Assembly: GCF_014647635.1 (NCBI RefSeq) | Contig: NZ_BMPO01000001.1 | Location: forward strand, 434,001 to 498,000 | From: Pseudomonas matsuisoli | GTDB lineage: Bacteria; Pseudomonadota; Gammaproteobacteria; Pseudomonadales; Pseudomonadaceae | Direction: 5' to 3' | DNA: 64,000 nt | Shown: piece after piece, positions 19,754 through 29,489 of the stretch | Layout of the letters: every line of letters begins with the position of its first letter | How positions within the stretch are numbered: the first letter of the stretch is position 1 | Notes under the pieces: model-generated | The model's input: the letters and a program-made list of their open reading frames with translations, nothing else | Told to the model about the DNA's origin: nothing | Databases searched by the model: none | Translations under genes and position numbers: made by a program

Positions 19754-19781
19754 GAACTTAGTTTGACCTGAAAGTGTCTGG
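19754..19781 (+). promoter_or_regulatory. AlgU (sigma-22)-type promoter upstream of asnO
   Basis: GAACTT (19754-19759) and TCTGG (19777-19781) are separated by 17 bp, matching the AlgU/RpoE consensus GAACTT-N16/17-TCTGA in ten of eleven positions. It lies about 90 bp upstream of the asnO start. AlgU is the envelope and osmotic stress sigma factor, and NAGGN synthesis is induced by osmotic stress, so the site fits the operon. Confidence 0.7.
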
Positions 19782-19873
19782 TTCGTTTAGGAATTGGCTT
19801 TTTCGCACTCGGCACATCGCGCGATGCGGGCTTGCCTTCGAACGAATTTCCCCAACGGAGAACCGGTAAGGAT

Positions 19874-21646
19874 ATGTGTGGCATTGCAGGAGAATTGCGC
19901 TTCGATAAGCGCCCAAGCGATCTGTCAGCGGTTGAGCGCATCACCCATCATCTAGAGTCTCGCGGCCCCGACGCATGTGGCTTCCACAGCAGTGGCCCCT
20001 TGGGCCTTGGGCATCGCCGGCTGAAGATCATGGACTTGGACGATGCGTCCGGCCAGCCCATGATCGACTCCGAGCTGGGGCTTTCGATGGTCTTCAATGG
20101 GGCCATCTATAACTACCCGGAGATACGCGCCGAACTCGAAGCGAAGGGCTACCGCTTCTTCTCGGGTGGCGACACTGAAGTGTTGCTGAAGGCCTACCAC
20201 GCGTGGGGCGAGGCGATGCTGCCGAAGCTCAACGGCATGTTCGCCTTCGCCATTTGGGAGCGGGACACGCACCAATTGTTCATCGCCCGCGATCGCCTTG
20301 GCGTGAAGCCACTGTATTTCTCCCTTACCGATCGGCGCCTGCGCTTTGCGTCAGCGCTGCCTGCGTTGTTGCAGGGTGGGGATATCGACACCTCCATCAA
20401 CCCGATCGCGTTGAACCACTACATGAGTTTCCACGCGGTCGTCCCAGCTCCGTATACCCTCATCAACGGCATTGAAAAACTGCCGCCCGCCACGTGGATG
20501 CGGGTCGATGCGTCCGGTAAAGCCGTGCAGAAGCGCTGGTGGACCCTGGACTACGGCCCACGGCCCGAAGAAGAAGGTTTTGGCTTCGAAGACTGGAAAA
20601 CCCGCGTGCTCGACACGATGCGCGAAGCGGTTGCCATCCGCCAGCGGGCGGCGGTCGATGTCGGTGTTCTGTTGTCTGGTGGTGTGGACTCCAGCCTGTT
20701 GGTCGGCCTGCTGCGCGAAGCGGGTGCGGCGGACAACCTGCTCACCTTTTCCATTGGCTTCGAAGATGCGGGTGGCGAGCGCGGCGATGAGTTCCAGTAC
20801 TCCGACCTCATCGCCAAACACTACGGCACGCGCCATCATCAATTACGGATCGGCGAGCACGAAATCCTCGAGCAGTTGCCGGCTGCCTTCCGTGCCATGA
20901 GCGAACCGATGGTCAGTCATGACTGCATCGCGTTCTACCTGCTGTCCCGGGAAGTGAGCAAACACTGCAAGGTCGTCCAGAGCGGCCAGGGCGCGGACGA
21001 ATTGTTCGCGGGCTACCACTGGTATCCGCAGGTGGACGGCTCGAGCGATCCGGTCGCTGCCTATCTCGCCGCGTTCCGCGACCGCGATTTTGCGGAATAC
21101 GCGAAGACGGTACAGCCTAAATGGGTCAGCGAGGATTACTCGGGCGATTTCGTTCGCGCGCACTTCGCTCAACCCGGCGCATCGGCGGCCGTAGACAAGG
21201 CGCTGCGCATCGACAGCACCGTGATGCTCGTCGACGATCCGGTCAAACGGGTGGACAACATGACGATGGCCTGGGGCCTCGAGGCGCGCACACCGTTCCT
21301 GGACTATCGTGTTGCTGAGCTTTCCGCGCGTATTCCTGGCCAATTCAAACTGCCCGACGGTGGCAAGCACGTCCTGAAGGAAGCCGCCCGCCGCGTCATA
21401 CCTGCCGAAGTGATCGATCGTCCGAAAGGCTACTTTCCGGTGCCAGGTCTCAAGCACTTGCAAGGCGCGACGCTTGGCTGGGTTCGCGAGCTGCTGACCG
21501 ATCCAAGTCAGGACCGCGGGCTGTTCGACCGGGGCATGATCGAGAATCTGATGAGTAACCCGGATGGCCAGCTCACACCGCTGCGCGGCTCGAAACTTTG
21601 GCAGCTTGCTGCACTCAACCTATGGCTGAACGAACACGGTCTGTAG
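19874..21646 (+). CDS. asnO: N-acetylglutaminylglutamine amidotransferase (NAGGN synthesis), AsnB-like
   Basis: 590 aa. The start is fixed at 19874 because the class II glutamine amidotransferase nucleophile must be Cys2 (MCGIAGELRF). Residues 1-200 form the glutaminase domain, and residues about 240-590 the asparagine-synthase ATP-pyrophosphatase domain (LLSGGVDSSLLVGLL PP-loop, GQGADELFAGYHWYP). With ngg it makes N-acetylglutaminylglutamine amide, a dipeptide osmoprotectant; this enzyme performs the final amidation. The order asnO-ngg-M42 peptidase is the conserved NAGGN cluster (PA3459-PA3461). Confidence 0.93.
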   Translation: MCGIAGELRFDKRPSDLSAVERITHHLESRGPDACGFHSSGPLGLGHRRLKIMDLDDASGQPMIDSELGLSMVFNGAIYNYPEIRAELEAKGYRFFSGGDTEVLLKAYHAWGEAMLPKLNGMFAFAIWERDTHQLFIARDRLGVKPLYFSLTDRRLRFASALPALLQGGDIDTSINPIALNHYMSFHAVVPAPYTLINGIEKLPPATWMRVDASGKAVQKRWWTLDYGPRPEEEGFGFEDWKTRVLDTMREAVAIRQRAAVDVGVLLSGGVDSSLLVGLLREAGAADNLLTFSIGFEDAGGERGDEFQYSDLIAKHYGTRHHQLRIGEHEILEQLPAAFRAMSEPMVSHDCIAFYLLSREVSKHCKVVQSGQGADELFAGYHWYPQVDGSSDPVAAYLAAFRDRDFAEYAKTVQPKWVSEDYSGDFVRAHFAQPGASAAVDKALRIDSTVMLVDDPVKRVDNMTMAWGLEARTPFLDYRVAELSARIPGQFKLPDGGKHVLKEAARRVIPAEVIDRPKGYFPVPGLKHLQGATLGWVRELLTDPSQDRGLFDRGMIENLMSNPDGQLTPLRGSKLWQLAALNLWLNEHGL

Positions 21647-21772
21647 GTCGGTTGACACGCAAACATCTGCAGTAGGTATGCGCAGCCAATTGCGTATGAA
21701 CGAAAAGAGACGTTCTTCCTGCCAACTATCGAAGAGCGTCTCGCCGCTCCAGTGAGCGGTTCAGGAGGATAC

Positions 21773-23515
21773 ATGCCGAAGTCTTACGCCTATGGTCAAC
21801 GTCTGTTACGGGGCCAGGCACCGTCCTATCAGCGCCTCCAGGCACGTTACGCTGAAGGTGGCGCGGAAGAGCCGCAGGGGCCGGTCGCGCTGCACTGTGG
21901 CTGGGGGCGCTTGCTCATCGGCCACACCTACTCCGACCCTGCGAAGCTCGCGGTCGATCTTCTGGAAGAAGACCCCGGCATGCGTGACATCGCACTCTAT
22001 GTCGCCGCGCCGCAGCAGGTGCTTGCCTACGCGCCGCAGCAATTGTTCCTCGATCCCTCCGATACGCTTCGGGTCTGGTTCAGCGATTACCGCCCTGCAC
22101 GTCGTCCGTTTCGTGGATTCAATATTCGCCGTGCCCAAAGCGAGGCGGAATGGGCGGCGGTGAATCGGCTCTACCAGACACGCGGCATGATGCAGGTCGA
22201 CCCCGCGAAGATCACGTCCCGGGAAAAGGGCGGTCCGGTGTATTGGATCGCCGAGGATGTCGACAGCGGCCAGGCGCTCGGCACCGTCATGGGGCTGAAT
22301 CACTGCGAAGCGTTCAATGATCCAGAGCGGGGCTCCAGCCTCTGGTGCCTGGCGGTCGATCCGCAGTGCCAGCGTCCAGGCGTGGGCGAAGCACTGGTGC
22401 GGCATCTGATCGAGCATTATCAGTCGCGCGGGCTCGCCTACCTCGACCTTTCCGTACTGCACGACAACAAGCAGGCAAAAGGGCTCTACACCAAGCTGGG
22501 TTTTCGCGATCTACCGACCTTCGCGGTCAAGCGCAAGAACATGATCAACCAGTCACTGTTCATCGGTCCGGGACCGAAGGCCGAACTCAACCCCTATGCC
22601 CGCATCATCGTGGACGAGGCAAGTCGGCGTGGTATCGAAGTCCAGGTGGACGATGCCGAGAGTGGGCTGTTTACGTTGATCCACGGCGGTCGCCGAATTC
22701 GCTGCCGAGAATCGCTTTCGGATCTCACCAGTTCCGTGAGCATGACCCTGTGCCAGGACAAACAGCTGACCCACCGCTACCTGTCCGCCGCCGGTTTGAA
22801 GTTGCCCGCGCAACAGCTCGCAGGCAGCGAGGAAGACGTCGAAGCGTTTCTGCAGCAGCATCAGCGTATCGTCGTGAAACCCGTGGACGGTGAGCAGGGC
22901 CAGGGCGTCGCTGTCGATCTATCGACACTGGAAGAAGTCCAGGCCGCCGTGACTCATGCGCGTCAGTTCGATAGCCGTGTGCTTCTGGAGAGCTTCCATG
23001 AAGGCCACGATCTGCGCATCCTCGTTATCGGCTTTGAAGTAGTTGCTGCCGCCCTCCGCCGTCCGGCATCGGTTATTGGCGATGGCCGCAATACGATTCG
23101 CAAATTGATCGAGACCCAGAGCCGTCGACGTCAGGCCGCGACCGGCGGAGAAAGCAAAATCCCGATGGACAGCGAAACCGAGCGCACACTGCGGGCAGCC
23201 GGTTTCAGCTACGACGACGTGTTGCCTGAAGGCGAATGTCTGGCCGTCCGCCGTACGGCGAATCTGCACACCGGCGGCATCCTCGAAGACGTCACCGACA
23301 AGCTCCACCCGGTACTCGTGGATGCCGCGGTTAGAGCCGCGCGGGCACTGGAAATCCCAATGGTGGGCCTGGATCTGATGGTCAAGGCCGCGGATGAACC
23401 CGACTATGTCTTCATCGAGGCGAACGAACGCGCGGGCCTGGCGAACCATGAACCTCAACCCACCGCAGAGCGCTTCGTCGACCTGTTGTTTCCACTGAGC
23501 AAAACACCCGCGTAG
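21773..23515 (+). CDS. ngg: N-acetylglutaminylglutamine synthetase
   Basis: 580 aa two-domain enzyme. Residues about 115-260 form a GNAT acetyltransferase domain (LWCLAVDPQCQRPGVGEALVRHLIEHY), and residues about 290-580 an ATP-grasp ligase like the C-terminal part of cyanophycin synthetase (RIVVKPVDGEQGQG, VFIEANERAGLANHE). It acetylates and joins two glutamines to form N-acetylglutaminylglutamine, the NAGGN precursor. GGAGG lies 6 nt before the ATG at 21773. It is 126 bp downstream of asnO and co-directional. Confidence 0.93.
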   Translation: MPKSYAYGQRLLRGQAPSYQRLQARYAEGGAEEPQGPVALHCGWGRLLIGHTYSDPAKLAVDLLEEDPGMRDIALYVAAPQQVLAYAPQQLFLDPSDTLRVWFSDYRPARRPFRGFNIRRAQSEAEWAAVNRLYQTRGMMQVDPAKITSREKGGPVYWIAEDVDSGQALGTVMGLNHCEAFNDPERGSSLWCLAVDPQCQRPGVGEALVRHLIEHYQSRGLAYLDLSVLHDNKQAKGLYTKLGFRDLPTFAVKRKNMINQSLFIGPGPKAELNPYARIIVDEASRRGIEVQVDDAESGLFTLIHGGRRIRCRESLSDLTSSVSMTLCQDKQLTHRYLSAAGLKLPAQQLAGSEEDVEAFLQQHQRIVVKPVDGEQGQGVAVDLSTLEEVQAAVTHARQFDSRVLLESFHEGHDLRILVIGFEVVAAALRRPASVIGDGRNTIRKLIETQSRRRQAATGGESKIPMDSETERTLRAAGFSYDDVLPEGECLAVRRTANLHTGGILEDVTDKLHPVLVDAAVRAARALEIPMVGLDLMVKAADEPDYVFIEANERAGLANHEPQPTAERFVDLLFPLSKTPA

Positions 23516-23739
23516 GCACTGGCCAACGCGCTCATGGAGCGACTCGATGTTTCGACGGCCCTGCGACGCCGGACGACCCAACTGTTCGATGACGCGTCAT
23601 GCGGCGCATTCGTTCCACCCGACATACATCGCTCACGACCTATGATTGGCTTCGTGAAGCGCTCATCCACCCTTCACTCCCTCATAGCGAGCCGCGCCTT
23701 GTCTTGCAGGCTCGTTTGCATTCCCGAAGGAGATGCGTA

Positions 23740-24942
23740 ATGAACACCCTTCCCGAACCGGATCTGAACTACCTGCAACAGGTGTTATTGGAAATGCTCG
23801 CCATTCCCAGCCCGACCGGTTTTACCGACACTATCGTCCGCTACGTAGCTGAACGGCTCGACGAGCTTGGCATTGAATATGAGCTGACGAGGCGTGGGAC
23901 GATCCGCGCCACGCTGAAAGGCCGCCAAAGCAGTCCGGACCGTGCGGTTTCTGCCCACCTCGATACCATCGGCGCCGTGGTGCGCGGCATCAAGGACAAC
24001 GGTCGCTTGACGCTCGCGCCGGTGGGTACCTGGTCCAGTCGCTTCGCCGAAGGCAGCCGTATCAGCCTGTTCACCGAACACGGCGTGATTCGTGGGAGCG
24101 TGCTGCCCCTTCTCGCGTCAGGCCATGCTTTCAATACCGAAGTCGATAGCATGCCCATCAGTTGGGATCACATCGAAGTTCGCCTGGATGCCTACACCGC
24201 AAGCCGCGCAGACAGCGAAAGCCTGGGTGTGTCCATCGGCGACTTCATCGCCTTCGACCCACTGCCTGAATTCACCGAAAGCGGGCACATCAGTGCGCGC
24301 CATCTCGATGACAAGGCCGGGGTCGCCGCCCTGCTCGCCGCGCTCAAAGCGGTCAAGGAAAGCGGGGAAGAGCCATACATCGACTGCCACCCGATCTTTA
24401 CCATTACCGAGGAAGTCGGCTCCGGCGCCGCGGGGGCCTTACCGTGGGATGTCAGTGAGTTCGTGGGAATCGATATCGCCCCCGTGGCCACCGGGCAATA
24501 TTCCAGCGAGCACGCGGTCAGCGTCGCCATGCTCGATTCTGGCGGCCCGTACGACTATCACTTGTCGCGGCACTTATTGCGCCTAGGCGAACACAACAGC
24601 ATCCCAACCCGCCGAGACCTGTTTCGCTACTACCACAGTGATGCGCAATCCGCCGTCGCGGCCGGGAACGATACCCGTACCGCCCTCCTCGCTTTCGGTT
24701 GCGACGCGACGCATGGCTATGAACGCACCCACCGCGACAGCCTCGTAGCGCTCACCCGGCTGATCTCCGCGTACATGCTCAGCCCACCAGTCTTCGCCAG
24801 CGACGCCAAACCGCGACAAGGCTCGCTCGAGCCGTTCAGCCACCAGCTCGAACACGACGCGCAAATGGAAAATGATACCCGCGTACCACCCGTGGACACG
24901 CTCATCGGCCGACCCGAAAACGAAGGTCAGGAGCGCAGCTGA
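23740..24942 (+). CDS. NAGGN-system M42 family peptidase
   Basis: 400 aa metalloaminopeptidase-like protein. Metal ligands are in AVSAHLDTIG, ISARHLDDKAGVAALLAAL, TITEEVGSGAAG and the C-terminal CDATHGYERTH. M42 enzymes are cytoplasmic TET-type aminopeptidases. This subfamily always follows asnO-ngg and may trim or turn over the osmolyte dipeptide; its exact role is not established. AAGGAG lies 8 nt before the ATG at 23740, which excludes the in-frame extension from 23599. The 224 bp gap after ngg contains no other gene. Confidence 0.88.
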   Translation: MNTLPEPDLNYLQQVLLEMLAIPSPTGFTDTIVRYVAERLDELGIEYELTRRGTIRATLKGRQSSPDRAVSAHLDTIGAVVRGIKDNGRLTLAPVGTWSSRFAEGSRISLFTEHGVIRGSVLPLLASGHAFNTEVDSMPISWDHIEVRLDAYTASRADSESLGVSIGDFIAFDPLPEFTESGHISARHLDDKAGVAALLAALKAVKESGEEPYIDCHPIFTITEEVGSGAAGALPWDVSEFVGIDIAPVATGQYSSEHAVSVAMLDSGGPYDYHLSRHLLRLGEHNSIPTRRDLFRYYHSDAQSAVAAGNDTRTALLAFGCDATHGYERTHRDSLVALTRLISAYMLSPPVFASDAKPRQGSLEPFSHQLEHDAQMENDTRVPPVDTLIGRPENEGQERS

Positions 24943-25007
24943 CGGGAGCACCTTGCCTGATGCGTCGGGGGCGTCATACTGCGCGCCCCTTTACCGCAGA
25001 CATCCGA

Positions 25008-25250
25008 ATGCTGATCCCCTTTGACTTGCTCGAGCCCGAGACACTGACCCGTGTGATCGAGGACTTCGTGACCCGTGAGGGCACCGACAACGGCGACGAC
25101 ACCCCGCTGGAAACCCGGGTCACTCGCGTCATGCACGCACTGCGACGCAAGGAAGCGTTTATCGTCTTCGATGCGGAAAATCAGCAGTGCCAGCTGATGC
25201 ATCGCCGCGACGTTCCGCAGGAATGGATTACCGCGCTGAGCGAGGACTGA
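25008..25250 (+). CDS. YheU family protein (UPF0270)
   Basis: 80 aa small protein starting MLIPFDLLEPETLTRVIEDF and containing the highly conserved VTREGTDNGDDTPLETRV block of the UPF0270/YheU family. Its function is unknown. It follows the NAGGN genes in P. aeruginosa too (PA3463 region). The start at 25008 gives the family N-terminus; 16 extra in-frame residues upstream look non-coding. Confidence 0.9.
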   Translation: MLIPFDLLEPETLTRVIEDFVTREGTDNGDDTPLETRVTRVMHALRRKEAFIVFDAENQQCQLMHRRDVPQEWITALSED

Positions 25251-25304
25251 ACCGTTCACGTCTTAGCGGGACACGCCCCCTAACTCGGGTTTCCCACACC
25301 TGCT

Positions 25305-25390
25305 TCTGTAGGAGCAACTAGGGCTGCGATCAGCCGGGTTGCGCTCAGCCGGGCTGCGCTCAGCTTGCTCGCGAAAGCGGTGTGTCGTAA
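25305..25390. repeat. Degenerate REP with three 15 bp tandem units
   Basis: It opens with CTGTAGGAGCAACTAGGGCTG like a REP copy and ends CTTGCTCGCGAAAGCGG. Inside, a 15 bp unit is repeated three times: GCTGCGATCAGCCGG (25323), GTTGCGCTCAGCCGG (25338) and GCTGCGCTCAGCTTG (25353). It lies between convergent yheU and the UPF0060 gene. Confidence 0.65.
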
Positions 25391-25419
25391 CACCACAACG
25401 CCCTGCCGCTAACGTCAAT

Positions 25420-25752
25420 TTACCCCTGCGCGAACCGCGGTCCCAGCAGCACGATGCTCGCACCAACGACGCACAAGGCCGCACCGATCAAGTCTGTCCC
25501 CAATGGCCTTGCCTTCTCCACAACGGCCAGCCAGCCGATGGACGCCACGATGTAGATGCCACCATACGCGGCATATGCACGCCCAGCGTATGCTGCCTCC
25601 ACGCGCGTGAGCAGCAGGGCAAAGAGGGTCAGGCTTAACAACCCCGGGATGATCCACAGCGCACTCTTACCCATCCTCAACCAGAGATAGAACGCATAGC
25701 ACCCCGCGATTTCGAAAAGCGCGGCACAAAGAAACCAGACGTAATTCAGCAA
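25420..25752 (-). CDS. YnfA family membrane protein (UPF0060)
   Basis: 110 aa integral membrane protein with four predicted hydrophobic helices. The opening [22 protein letters not shown] and the central [18 protein letters not shown] are characteristic of the UPF0060/YnfA family, which resembles small multidrug resistance (SMR) transporters. YnfA proteins have been linked to efflux of toxic compounds; the substrate here is unknown. It ends 36 bp before the start of the downstream MFS gene region, and both are on the minus strand. Confidence 0.9.
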   Translation of the reverse strand: MLNYVWFLCAALFEIAGCYAFYLWLRMGKSALWIIPGLLSLTLFALLLTRVEAAYAGRAYAAYGGIYIVASIGWLAVVEKARPLGTDLIGAALCVVGASIVLLGPRFAQG

Positions 25753-25788
25753 AGAGATGCTCCTGAGCAGGGGATGTTCGCTATCGAT

Positions 25789-26958
25789 TTAAGCATGGCC
25801 ATCGGTCCGCGATGTTTGCCCAAGCCACAGGGCCAGGAGCACCATCGTCATCGCCATCAGTGTGAGAATCGTGAACGGCAAAACATACGACCCGCCCGCA
25901 TCGCGGCCCACACCGGCAAGCACCGGTGCGGTACAGGCAATGCAATAACCCGCGCAAAGCATCATCGCGGTCCATCGGCTGACCGCCATGGGAGACTGCG
26001 CTTCATGCATGGGCAGCAGCATCGACAAGGAGAACGAGCCGGTCAACGCAATACCCATCAACACCGCCCAAAGATCGGGAAGAACAAGCGGTTTGAACGT
26101 CACCATCGCCAGACATGTGGTGGCAACGGCGCCACACACTTGCAACAGCCGATAGCGTGACTGAAACCGGTGAGCAGCCCACGGAACGAGATAGGCAGCA
26201 GGCAAGCCCACCAGCATGAAAGTACTGAACAACGTATTGGCACGTAACGCGCTGAACCCTGCCTCGCTATAGCGGGCAACCAGCCACGTAGCCAACGCAT
26301 AGAAAACGCCAGCTTGCAGCGAGAAGAACACTGTAATCAGCCAGGCGCGTTTGTGCGTCCATGGCAGCCGGCCTGTCTCCCTCGCGTTGAAGGGCTCTTT
26401 GACATTTGGAATGAACAGCCACAGCGCAAAAGCAATCAGCGCCGGCACCGCCCACACCGTTAGACCGAGCGTCCAGTCGTCTCCAAGGGCATGGCTCCAC
26501 GGCACGGTCAGCACCGCACCGGCGCTACCCCCGACAGCCATACTCAGCGAGTACCAGCCCACCACCCGCCCGGATTGCTCTCTGAACTGGCGCTTGATGA
26601 AGCCCGCCATCAGGGGACCAATAATGGCGATGGCCATTCCTAGGCAGGCAGCGCTCAGGATCAACAGCGCACTGTTATGGCTACCGAGACGCAGCAGCAG
26701 CGAAAGCCCCAGCAGGGCCAAGCACCCGGTGATCGTGCGCTCCAGGCCGAAACGTAGCGCCAGTCGAGGTGCGAGAGGCGCGAGTAATCCCATGCACATC
26801 ACGGGTAATGCGGTGGTCAGGCTGATGATGCCTCGACCCAACGATAGCTCGGCGGCAACACGTTCGATCAGTGGGGCCAGCGAGGTGATACCGGGTCGCA
26901 GGTTGATGGCGGCCAGCACCATTGCCAACAGTGGAAAAAGGGCGAGTGGGCTTTTCAC
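25789..26958 (-). CDS. MFS transporter, CynX/NimT family
   Basis: 389 aa inner-membrane protein with about 12 hydrophobic helices. The first loop sequence AAINLRPGITSLAPLIERV is typical of the cyanate/nitroimidazole permease (CynX/NimT, YeaN) branch of the major facilitator superfamily. The substrate is not predictable from sequence. It lies just upstream of, and co-directional with, the YnfA-like gene, but there is no evidence of a shared function. Confidence 0.87.
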   Translation of the reverse strand: MKSPLALFPLLAMVLAAINLRPGITSLAPLIERVAAELSLGRGIISLTTALPVMCMGLLAPLAPRLALRFGLERTITGCLALLGLSLLLRLGSHNSALLILSAACLGMAIAIIGPLMAGFIKRQFREQSGRVVGWYSLSMAVGGSAGAVLTVPWSHALGDDWTLGLTVWAVPALIAFALWLFIPNVKEPFNARETGRLPWTHKRAWLITVFFSLQAGVFYALATWLVARYSEAGFSALRANTLFSTFMLVGLPAAYLVPWAAHRFQSRYRLLQVCGAVATTCLAMVTFKPLVLPDLWAVLMGIALTGSFSLSMLLPMHEAQSPMAVSRWTAMMLCAGYCIACTAPVLAGVGRDAGGSYVLPFTILTLMAMTMVLLALWLGQTSRTDGHA

Positions 26959-27130
26959 TTGAGGTTGACCGTAAGGGGGCTGGGTAACCTAGCGACATGA
27001 CTACCTAACTGCAACCCGCTACTAGCGCGCTTCAATTAGCGAAAGCTATCGGAACCATCCCTTTCAATTATTTCATTCTAATAAATGAGAGCAGTAGCTT
27101 ATTGCCAATGATTCTTATCGGTGATTTGCC

Positions 27131-27367
27131 ATGCTCAAGACCATCACGTTCACCATCATGCATTTCTGTATCGCGTTCAGCGTTGCTTATGTACTGACCG
27201 GCAGTTTCACCGTGAGTGGCCTCGTCGCGATCGTAGAACCGCTTTGCAATTCAGTTGGGTTCTATTTTCACGATAAGGTGTGGAAGCGCATCGAAGCGCG
27301 CAAGGCAGACAACGATGGACGAGGAGGCAACGGCTCGTTTCGTTTGTGCGGCCATCGCCATTTCTAA
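27131..27367 (+). CDS. DUF2061 small membrane protein
   Basis: 78 aa. The first 50 residues resemble DUF2061 proteins: MLKTITFTIMHFCIAFSVAYVLTGSFTVSGLVAIVEPLCNSVGFYFHDKVW. The motif of two membrane helices ending near FYFHDKVWKRIE is diagnostic. Function unknown. The last ~20 residues (DNDGRGGNGSFRLCGHRHF) are unlike family members and may be a drifted C-terminus. A terminator at 27455-27482 follows. Confidence 0.8.
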   Translation: MLKTITFTIMHFCIAFSVAYVLTGSFTVSGLVAIVEPLCNSVGFYFHDKVWKRIEARKADNDGRGGNGSFRLCGHRHF

Positions 27368-27454
27368 AGCGCGCTTCCGCTGCCATACCTAGGTTTCGGC
27401 GCTCGAATAGCAAAGGCGTAGGCCCACCCTTCAGCGTTTGCACACCAGATAACA

Positions 27455-27482
27455 AAAGCCCGCTTCGAACGAGCGGGCCTTT
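27455..27482. terminator. Bidirectional terminator between DUF2061 gene and rimO
   Basis: GCCCGCT TCGA ACGAGCGGGC-type hairpin flanked by AAAA on the left and CTTT on the right, between two convergent genes. Confidence 0.8.
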
Positions 27483-27512
27483 GCATGACAGGTAAAGCGG
27501 CATTACCCGCTT

Positions 27513-28850
27513 CTAGCGGGAAATCCGAACCGGCTCAGCCCACATATCGTATTCATCGGCGTCGACAATGCGCACCCGGACGCGGTCGCCCGGCTGGAAG
27601 TCGGTCCCCTCGATGAACACGCTGCCGTCGATTTCAGGCGCATCGGCATAGGAACGTGCCACCGCACCCTCGTGGTCGACCTCATCGATCAACACGTCCA
27701 TTTCCTGGCCGATCCGACGCTGCAAGCGAGCGGTGCTGATGGCCTGCTGATGGGCCATGAAACGATCCCAACGATCCTGTTTCACGTCATCGGGAACGGT
27801 TTCGAGGCCTAGATCGTTAGCCGGTGCCCCTTCGACCGGCGAATACTGGAAGCAGCCCACGCGATCAAGCTGCGCCTCGGTCAGCCAATCCAGCAGGTAT
27901 TGGAAATCCTCTTCCGTTTCGCCGGGGAAGCCGACGATGAACGTCGAGCGAATGACCAACTCAGGGCACTGCTCGCGCCAGCTCTTGATCCGCGCCAAGG
28001 TGCGATCCTCGAACGCCGGCCGCTTCATCGCCTTGAGCACCTTCGGGCTCGCATGCTGAAACGGAATGTCTAGGTAGGGCAAGACCTTGCCTGCGACCAT
28101 CAGCGGAATGATGTCGTCGACGTTCGGATAGGGATAGACATAGTGCAGACGAACCCACGCCCCCAGGTTCGAAAGCGCTTCGCACAGTTCCTTCATCCGC
28201 GTTTTGACCGGCTGGCCATTCCAGAAATCGGTCTTGTATTTCAGGTCCACGCCATAGGCACTGGTGTCTTGGGAAATCACCAACAGCTCTTTTACGCCAG
28301 CCTTGACCAAGCGCTCGGCTTCGCTCAGCACCTCTCCGACGGGGCGACTGACCAACTTGCCCCGCATCGATGGAATGATGCAGAAGCTGCAACTGTGATT
28401 ACAGCCTTCGGAAATCTTCAGGTACGCGTAGTGACGTGGCGTCAGCTTCACACCCTGCGGCGGTACGAGGTCGATCAGCGGGTTATGCTCGGCCTTCGGC
28501 GGCACGACTTCATGCACCGCATTGACCACCTGCTCGTACTGCTGCGGCCCAGTCACCGCCAGAACGCTGGGGTGCACCTCGCGAATATTGTTTCCATCGA
28601 CGCCCATGCAGCCGGTCACGATGACCTTGCCGTTTTCGGCAATGGCTTCGCCGATGACATCAAGCGACTCCGCCTTGGCGCTATCGATGAAACCGCAGGT
28701 GTTGACGACCACGACGTCGGCGCCTTCGTAACTCGGCACGACTTCGTAGCCTTCCATGCGAAGCTGCGTCAGGATGCGCTCGGAATCGACCAAAGCTTTC
28801 GGGCAGCCGAGGCTGACAAAGCCGACTTTGGGAGTGGAAACAGTAGACAT
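27513..28850 (-). CDS. rimO: Ribosomal protein S12 methylthiotransferase RimO
   Basis: 445 aa radical SAM enzyme that adds a methylthio group to the conserved Asp of ribosomal protein S12. The N-terminal MTTase domain carries cluster cysteines in [23 protein letters not shown] and VTGCMGVD. The radical SAM motif [15 protein letters not shown] (CxxxCxxC) lies near residue 150, and a C-terminal TRAM domain follows ([26 protein letters not shown]). The SAM motif and length agree with RimO rather than MiaB. Confidence 0.96.
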   Translation of the reverse strand: MSTVSTPKVGFVSLGCPKALVDSERILTQLRMEGYEVVPSYEGADVVVVNTCGFIDSAKAESLDVIGEAIAENGKVIVTGCMGVDGNNIREVHPSVLAVTGPQQYEQVVNAVHEVVPPKAEHNPLIDLVPPQGVKLTPRHYAYLKISEGCNHSCSFCIIPSMRGKLVSRPVGEVLSEAERLVKAGVKELLVISQDTSAYGVDLKYKTDFWNGQPVKTRMKELCEALSNLGAWVRLHYVYPYPNVDDIIPLMVAGKVLPYLDIPFQHASPKVLKAMKRPAFEDRTLARIKSWREQCPELVIRSTFIVGFPGETEEDFQYLLDWLTEAQLDRVGCFQYSPVEGAPANDLGLETVPDDVKQDRWDRFMAHQQAISTARLQRRIGQEMDVLIDEVDHEGAVARSYADAPEIDGSVFIEGTDFQPGDRVRVRIVDADEYDMWAEPVRISR

Positions 28851-29003
28851 GGGCTAACCTCGGCGGGCGCTCAGAGGGCACCCTTGATCAAAAAGTGCGC
28901 AATTCTAGCGATGCGCTACCCATCTGAGAAGTGCCATGTGGCCCTTCGAGCGGGCTGTCGAGGCAATCAACGAGGCAAAGGACGTGGGCCAGGCCCAAAA
29001 GCC

Positions 29004-29252
29004 TCAATTAGCGCGCTGTAGCCGCTCGATGATCTGCGCAGTCGTGCGCTCGGCTTTCGCTTCGGCCGTCAGCTCTTTCGCCATCATCCCAAGCACGAGC
29101 GTTAGGCTTTCGCGACCCTCACTGCTCAACCGCTCCCATTCAGCGATCATGGTATCGAACAACAAAGCACCCGTGCGCGCGGGCGAAAATTCTGGGACAT
29201 CCTCGTGCTGAACAGCTCGGGATACGATCATCAATAGTTCGCGCTCGGTCAT
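29004..29252 (-). CDS. Small hypothetical protein
   Basis: 82 aa, starting MTERELLMIVSRAVQHEDVPEFSPA. Predicted mostly helical, acidic and cytoplasmic, with AKELTAEAKAERTTAQIIERLQRAN at the end. No catalytic motif and no recognised family. Codon use is like the neighbouring genes. No clear ribosome binding site is seen at 29252; in-frame codons at 29258-29261 are alternatives. It stands alone between rimO and acvB. Confidence 0.55.
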   Translation of the reverse strand: MTERELLMIVSRAVQHEDVPEFSPARTGALLFDTMIAEWERLSSEGRESLTLVLGMMAKELTAEAKAERTTAQIIERLQRAN

Positions 29253-29489
29253 TAGCATCACAACAAAATGGGGTCAGAGAACCGCGCTGACCGTTTGTAC
29301 AGGAAAGACAATCCGGCCGACGGCACCGGCCTCACCGCTGCGCGGGGACCCGGCCGCGCATGTGCGCAAGTCATGGCAGAATGCCGCACGACCTTGCGGA
29401 GCGTCCACCGCAAGTGACCAGTGGTAAATGCGTCTAGACCTTTTTCCTTCAGGCGTCATGCGGGCTGTAATGACTGATGTTGAGCGGTT

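Noticed and set aside
27095-27130. Fur-like box (AATGATTCTTATC) upstream of the DUF2061 gene
   Set aside because: Only about half of the 19 bp Fur palindrome is matched; too weak to call.
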